DNA of 64,000 nt. It comes from Bog-473 sp963781955 (GTDB lineage: Bacteria > Actinomycetota > Acidimicrobiia > Acidimicrobiales > RAAP-2). The notes beneath the pieces are model-generated. The model did not search any database, had not been told where the DNA came from, and saw nothing but the letters and a program-made list of their open reading frames with translations. The stretch is from assembly GCA_963781955.1 (NCBI GenBank), contig CAWAHU010000003.1, positions 620,001-684,000 on the forward strand. Direction: 5' to 3'. This document shows, piece by piece, positions 60,314 through 64,000 of the stretch. The translations under genes were made by a program, and so were the position numbers. The first letter of the stretch is position 1. Each line of letters opens with the position of its first letter.

Positions 60314-61075
60314 CTAAGGACCGGGGAAGACCAGCCGCAGCAGGTCGAGCGCCTCCACGCCCGTGGGGCCGACGGGCGGGCAGTGGTCCTCGTCGAGCCG
60401 CCCGTAGACCAGCCGGCAGAGGGACTCGGCTGGCAGCTCGATATCGGGCTCATGTCCACTCTCCCCCGCCAGCAGGTCGGCGCCCTCCGGGCTCAGGCTG
60501 ATCACGAAGTCGCGCGCCGGGTGGACCGTCCGGACCGCTACGTCGCGCGCCTGGCCCGGCGGCCGGGCGGTGAAGCGGACGATCAACACCAGGTTGTCGA
60601 CCACGACCGCGGCGGCGTCGTCGGGCAGGTGGGCGCCATCGTCGAAGGTGACCTCGACGTCCCAGGAGTGGAGGGCGTGTTCGTTGACCCGCATGGCCAC
60701 CGCCTGCTCGAAGGACAGCGTGAGCGGCCCCATCGGGTAGGACATGGCGGCGCGCTCGGTCTCGCCGACCGATTCGAACGCCTCGAGCAGCGACTCGTCG
60801 ACCACCAGCGCGTCGTCGACCTTGACCCGGGGTGACTTGGCGTCCCACTCCTCCCACACCGCGGGTACGAAGCCCTCAGGCGTGGCGCGTCCGGCCAGGG
60901 CGTCGTCGAGCTGGCGGTGCATGATGGCGGCAGTGGAGCCGACGTGACCGAGCACGTCGGCAATCGACCACTCGGTGCAGTACGACGGCGCCTCGAGCTG
61001 GACGTCGTCGAGGCCGCGGCACAGCGCGTGCAGGCGGACGACCGAACCGCGCAGCGCGCGAAGTACCTGTTCCAT
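60314..61075 (-). CDS. Maleylpyruvate isomerase-like (DinB-fold) protein
   Basis: A 253-aa mycothiol-dependent-enzyme-fold protein: LHALCRGLDDVQLEAPSYCT, EWSIADVLGHVGSTAAIMHR (His ligand), AMRVNEHALHSWDVEVTFDD (HxxxHxxD metal-binding pattern), followed by an SCP2-like C-terminus (DFVISLSPEGADLLAGE). The ATG at 61075 is the first compatible with the family N-terminus. It is one of several related proteins in actinobacteria with unknown substrates. Confidence 0.84.
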   Translation of the reverse strand: MEQVLRALRGSVVRLHALCRGLDDVQLEAPSYCTEWSIADVLGHVGSTAAIMHRQLDDALAGRATPEGFVPAVWEEWDAKSPRVKVDDALVVDESLLEAFESVGETERAAMSYPMGPLTLSFEQAVAMRVNEHALHSWDVEVTFDDGAHLPDDAAAVVVDNLVLIVRFTARPPGQARDVAVRTVHPARDFVISLSPEGADLLAGESGHEPDIELPAESLCRLVYGRLDEDHCPPVGPTGVEALDLLRLVFPGP

Positions 61076-61085
61076 CTCCGCCGTT

Positions 61086-61526
61086 CTAGCCGCGGACGGA
61101 CCTCCCGCGGACGGGTGCAGCGGTCTCCAGTGCTGCCGGCCCGTTCCAACCGCTGCCCCGGGTGGCGGCGCGCCAGGCCTGGTAGCCACCGACGAGGTCG
61201 GCGGCGTCGGCGTACCCGAGATCGCACAGCGACGCCGCGGCCAGGCTCGAGGCGTACCCCTCGTCGCACACGACGATCACCTGCTGGTCGTACCCCCGGA
61301 TCTGGGGCAAGGCGTGGTCACCGAGGAGGTCGAGACGCCACTCGAGCACGTTGCGCTCCACGACCACCGCGAAAGGGAGGTCGCCGTCGGCCCGTCGCTG
61401 GTGCTCGGGCCGGATGTCGACGACCAGCGCGCCCTGCTGGTGCAGACGCTCAAGGTCCTCGGGCTCGACCCGCTCGATCCGGCTCCGCGCCCGTGCCAGG
61501 AGATCGTCAGCGCGCCAGGGCGTCAC
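61086..61526 (-). CDS. Rhodanese-domain protein
   Basis: A 146-aa single rhodanese domain: GALVVDIRPEHQRRADGDLP, VIVVCDEGYASSLAAASLCD (active-site Cys with CDEGYAS loop), DLVGGYQAWRAATRG. It transfers sulfane sulfur. The GTG at 61526 overlaps the stop of the cysteine-dioxygenase-like gene, so the two form a sulfur-metabolism pair. Confidence 0.91.
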   Translation of the reverse strand: MTPWRADDLLARARSRIERVEPEDLERLHQQGALVVDIRPEHQRRADGDLPFAVVVERNVLEWRLDLLGDHALPQIRGYDQQVIVVCDEGYASSLAAASLCDLGYADAADLVGGYQAWRAATRGSGWNGPAALETAAPVRGRSVRG

Positions 61527-62128
61527 CGGGGCACGTCCAGACCCATGAGGGCGGCGGTGTGCCCGCTCGCGCCCGACCGCGTGGTCTCGTCGGAGGGGGC
61601 CCAGGAGCTCCCGCGCTCGACGAGGCGGTCGCCGTCGAGGTCGAAGAAGCTCATGGACGACAAGGCCGGGCTGTAGACGTGCACACTCAGCGCGTACCCC
61701 GAGGATCGGTTAGTCACCGCGTGCACGTGCCCGCTGCGGAGCCGGTGCGTCGTCCCCGCCGGGAGCTCGGTGTGCCGCAGGCCGATGCGTCCAGCCTCCT
61801 CTTCCCAGGGCACCGACTCGGTCAGGATCCCGGCGAGCACGCTGATGGCGCCCAACGAGGGGCCGTGATCGTGCAGTTCGATCTCGCCGCCGGATGGCCA
61901 TGCGATGAGCCAGGCGTCGAACTCGGACGTCCAGGCCACCCGCCTCCACGACCGCTCGGCCAGCGTCGCTGCACCGGGCCAGTGGAGGGCGGGCGCCAGG
62001 CGCACGGCGATCGCAACCGGATCCACCGAGCCCACCCGGTGCCCCGCGGGCCCGGCTCCCCGGCCAGAGGGGCGGACGACGGACCGGACCGGGTCAGGGA
62101 CATGACGCAGGAGGGTGGTGCCGGGCAT
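61523..62128 (-). CDS. Cysteine dioxygenase-like cupin
   Basis: A 201-aa cupin: EFDAWLIAWPSGGEIELHDH then GPSLGAISVLAG, with the HDH metal ligands, and RSGHVHAVTNRSSGYALSVH with the third His. This is the actinobacterial thiol-dioxygenase type that oxidises cysteine or another small thiol to a sulfinate. Coupled to the rhodanese gene. Upstream is a palindrome TGACTAAGTCA (62153-62163) that may be an operator. Confidence 0.88.
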   Translation of the reverse strand: MPGTTLLRHVPDPVRSVVRPSGRGAGPAGHRVGSVDPVAIAVRLAPALHWPGAATLAERSWRRVAWTSEFDAWLIAWPSGGEIELHDHGPSLGAISVLAGILTESVPWEEEAGRIGLRHTELPAGTTHRLRSGHVHAVTNRSSGYALSVHVYSPALSSMSFFDLDGDRLVERGSSWAPSDETTRSGASGHTAALMGLDVPR

Positions 62129-62224
62129 CCATACGACGGTAGGGCATAAATATGACTAAGTCAATCTGCTTTACGGAATTCGGACGGCGTGGATGGATGG
62201 CACGGGTCCCTCGTCGGAGCGATG

Positions 62225-62336
62225 CGGCCACTCGGGCTCAAGTGACGCCGCCACCCGGGCTCAAGTGACGCCGCCACCCGGGCTCAAGTGACGCCGCCAC
62301 CCGGGCTCAAGTGATGCCGCCACCCGGGCTCAAGTA
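62225..62336. repeat. 23-bp tandem repeat array (five units)
   Basis: gccacccgggctcaagtgac-type units begin every 23 bases, with gggctcaag at 62234, 62257, 62280, 62303 and 62326. The first copy has ctcggg and the last ends in tatcg. It lies in the 264-base divergent gap between the cysteine-dioxygenase-like and DUF35 genes. It lacks spacers, so it is not CRISPR. It might be a regulator-binding array; period equals that of the array before parA but the sequence differs. Confidence 0.8.
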
Positions 62337-62392
62337 TCGTCACGACGACTTCGACTTCGACGTCGAGTAGGGCGCCGAGAAGGGAGCCGACC

Positions 62393-62836
62393 ATGGGTGA
62401 CGGAGCCGTGGCGCAGCGGTGCGTCGCCGACGACTTGTTCGAGTGGCCCTCCGACGAGCCGCGTCTCGAGGCGTCGCGTTGCGACGCCTGTCAATTCGTG
62501 ACGTTCCCGGTCCAAGAGGGGTGCCCGTCGTGTGGCAGTGACGCCATGAAGCCGACCACCCTGTCGAGGACCGGGACGCTGTGGACCTGGACCCGCCAGC
62601 GGTTCCAGCCGAAGAACCCCCCGTACGCGGGCCGCGAGTCGCCCAAGGAGTTCGTGCCCTTCGGCGTCGGGTTCATCGAGCTGCCCGAGGGCCGCGTCGA
62701 GGCCCGCATCGCAGGCGATGTCGACCAGGAGCTGCGGATCGGCATGCCGATGGAGCTGGTCGTGATCCCCTTCGCCACCGACGAAGACGGGACCGAGATC
62801 CTCACCTACGCCTTCCGGCCGGCAGAGGAGGCCTGA
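62393..62836 (+). CDS. DUF35 zinc-ribbon/OB-fold acyl-CoA-binding protein
   Basis: A 147-aa protein: LEASRCDACQFVTFPVQEGC with PSCGS (rubredoxin-like CxxC...CxxC zinc ribbon), then the OB-fold GTLWTWTRQRFQPKNPPYAG, PFGVGFIELPEGRVEARIAG, IGMPMELVVIPFATDEDGTE. DUF35 proteins pair with thiolases such as ChsH2-Ltp2. The thiolase starts 4 bases downstream. Confidence 0.9.
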   Translation: MGDGAVAQRCVADDLFEWPSDEPRLEASRCDACQFVTFPVQEGCPSCGSDAMKPTTLSRTGTLWTWTRQRFQPKNPPYAGRESPKEFVPFGVGFIELPEGRVEARIAGDVDQELRIGMPMELVVIPFATDEDGTEILTYAFRPAEEA

Positions 62837-62839
62837 GCG

Positions 62840-63985
62840 GTGGACGACGTCGCCATCATCGGGGTGGGACTGCACCCCTTCGGCCGCTTCCCGGGGGTCT
62901 CCGCCATCGAGATGGCAGCGAAGGCGACCCGGCTCGCCCTGGCCGACGCCGGCATCACCTGGAAGGACGTGCAGTTCGCCTTCGGGGGGAGCTACGAGGT
63001 CGACAACCCGGACGCCGTGGTCAACCGGCTCGGGCTGACCGGGCTGCCCTTCACCGACGTCTACAACGGCTGCGCCACGGCAGCCAGCGCGCTCACCCAA
63101 GCGGCGAACACGCTCCGCCTGGGTGAGTACGACGTCGGCGTGGCCATCGGCATGGACAAGCACCTGCCGGGCGCCTTCGCCGCCGACCCGGTGCAGTACT
63201 CGGTACCGAGCTGGTACGGCGAGACCGGGCTCTTCCTCACGCCCAAATTCTTCGCCATGAAGATCCAGCGCTACATGTACGACTACGGGATCAGCCCGCG
63301 GACGCTGGCCCGGGTGGCGGCCAAGAACTACCGCAACGGCGGGCGGAACCCGAACGCCTTCCGCCGCCAGGCGCTGAGCGAGGATGAAATCCTGGGTTCG
63401 CCGATGGTCAACGACCCTTTGACCCAGTACATGTTCTGCTCCCCCGACGAGGGGGCGGCCGCCGTCGTGTTGTGCCGGGCCGAGATCGCGCACCGCTACG
63501 CGGCCAACCCGCTCTACCTGCGGGCCTCGGTGGTGCGCACGCGGCGGCTGGGCGCCTTCGAGGTGCACAGCCCGTGGGTCCCGCTCGAGCGGGCCGAGGC
63601 CCCCACCGTTGACGCGTCGCGGGCCGCCTACCAGATCGCGGGAATCGGTCCCGAGGACGTCGACGTGGTGCAGCTGCAGGACACCGACGCGGGCGCCGAG
63701 GTGATCCACATGGCCGAGAACGGGTTCTGCAAGGACGGCGAGCAGGAAGCGCTGCTGGCCGAGGGCGCCACCGAGATCGGCGGGAGCCTCCCGGTCAACA
63801 CCGACGGCGGGCTCATCGCCAACGGCGAGCCCATCGGCGCCTCGGGCCTGCGCCAGATCCACGAGCTCGTGCTCCAGCTCCGGGGCGACGCCGGCGATCG
63901 GCAAGTCCCCGGGAGCCCGCGCGTGGGCTACGGGCAGCTCTACGGCGCGCCCGGAACGGCCGGCGTGGCCATCGTGTCGGCCTGA
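62840..63985 (+). CDS. SCP2-thiolase / Ltp2-like aldolase partner of DUF35
   Basis: A 381-aa thiolase-fold protein: AIIGVGLHPFGRFPGVSAIE, FTDVYNGCATAASALTQAAN (Cys of the thiolase active site), VNTDGGLIANGEPIGASGLR where the usual GHP histidine is GEP, and a C-terminus RVGYGQLYGAPGTAGVAIVS lacking the final thiolase CxG. Loss of these residues and the adjacent DUF35 gene resemble the Ltp2-type retro-aldolases of sterol side-chain degradation, but a thiolase role cannot be excluded. Confidence 0.85.
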   Translation: MDDVAIIGVGLHPFGRFPGVSAIEMAAKATRLALADAGITWKDVQFAFGGSYEVDNPDAVVNRLGLTGLPFTDVYNGCATAASALTQAANTLRLGEYDVGVAIGMDKHLPGAFAADPVQYSVPSWYGETGLFLTPKFFAMKIQRYMYDYGISPRTLARVAAKNYRNGGRNPNAFRRQALSEDEILGSPMVNDPLTQYMFCSPDEGAAAVVLCRAEIAHRYAANPLYLRASVVRTRRLGAFEVHSPWVPLERAEAPTVDASRAAYQIAGIGPEDVDVVQLQDTDAGAEVIHMAENGFCKDGEQEALLAEGATEIGGSLPVNTDGGLIANGEPIGASGLRQIHELVLQLRGDAGDRQVPGSPRVGYGQLYGAPGTAGVAIVSA

Positions 63986-64000
63986 GAGCGCAGGCAGCGG

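Noticed and set aside
62225..62336. CRISPR array
   Set aside because: The units are contiguous with no variable spacers, and no cas genes are present.

Overview
The window is 64 kb of GC-rich DNA (roughly 70% by eye) with tightly packed genes, frequent GTG starts, many 4-base stop/start overlaps (ATGA, GTGA) and actinobacterial signature genes: an Rpf-like pair, a DipZ-type CcdA/thioredoxin, SigB/F-type partner switching, and several maleylpyruvate-isomerase-fold proteins. This fits an Actinomycetota chromosome, plausibly an Acidimicrobiia-like lineage; that placement is an inference, since no rRNA or marker gene is present. No phage, insertion sequence, CRISPR, tRNA or rRNA was recognised.

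Layout. 1-8778 (minus strand): a sugar-catabolic run (GH4 glycosidase, NAD-dependent dehydrogenase, class I aldolase, FGGY kinase) followed by a condensed branched-chain-amino-acid-type ABC importer encoded as two unusual fusions (MFS-LivF and LivH-LivM). 8840-15118 (minus): ComB-like phosphatase, GNAT, epimerase, two SDRs, a P-loop kinase and an APC amino-acid permease. 15298-20768: a partner-switching stress module, with sigma factor, anti-sigma kinase and STAS antagonist on the minus strand and a divergent 1,228-residue GAF/PP2C phosphatase whose upstream DNA carries a SigB-like promoter and a perfect inverted repeat. 20775-24234 (minus): an orphan ParA preceded by a 23-bp tandem array, then a three-gene ABC-2 exporter. 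24293-33015: GH1 glycosidase, hydrolase, membrane protein, DipZ, acyl-CoA ligase, and two paralogous Rpf-like secreted proteins that share a conserved leader. 33062-42633: SnoaL-like protein, nucleosidase and a complete Kdp potassium locus (kdpFABC, kdpE) in which KdpD is split into two divergent genes. 42780-50388 (plus): SDR, beta-lactamase-fold esterase, agmatinase-like enzyme, a nitrilase homologue lacking its cysteine, nitroreductase, amidohydrolase and G6PD. 50458-56567: ArsR- and TetR-controlled cassettes with clear operators. 56619-62128 (minus): P450/ferredoxin/PhyH/enoyl-CoA hydratase cluster, then rhodanese and cysteine-dioxygenase-like genes. 62393-63985 (plus): a DUF35 plus SCP2-thiolase pair.

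A recurrent feature is interrupted reading frames. Nine otherwise well-conserved genes need a single-base frame change, eight of them in the +1 direction. Assembly or sequencing indels are the most economical explanation, so these genes are annotated across the break with the position given.

Functionally the window combines carbohydrate and amino-acid uptake, stress and osmotic or potassium regulation, cell-wall remodelling, and lipid- or sterol-like oxidation (acyl-CoA ligase, P450 with ferredoxin, enoyl-CoA hydratase, thiolase/DUF35).
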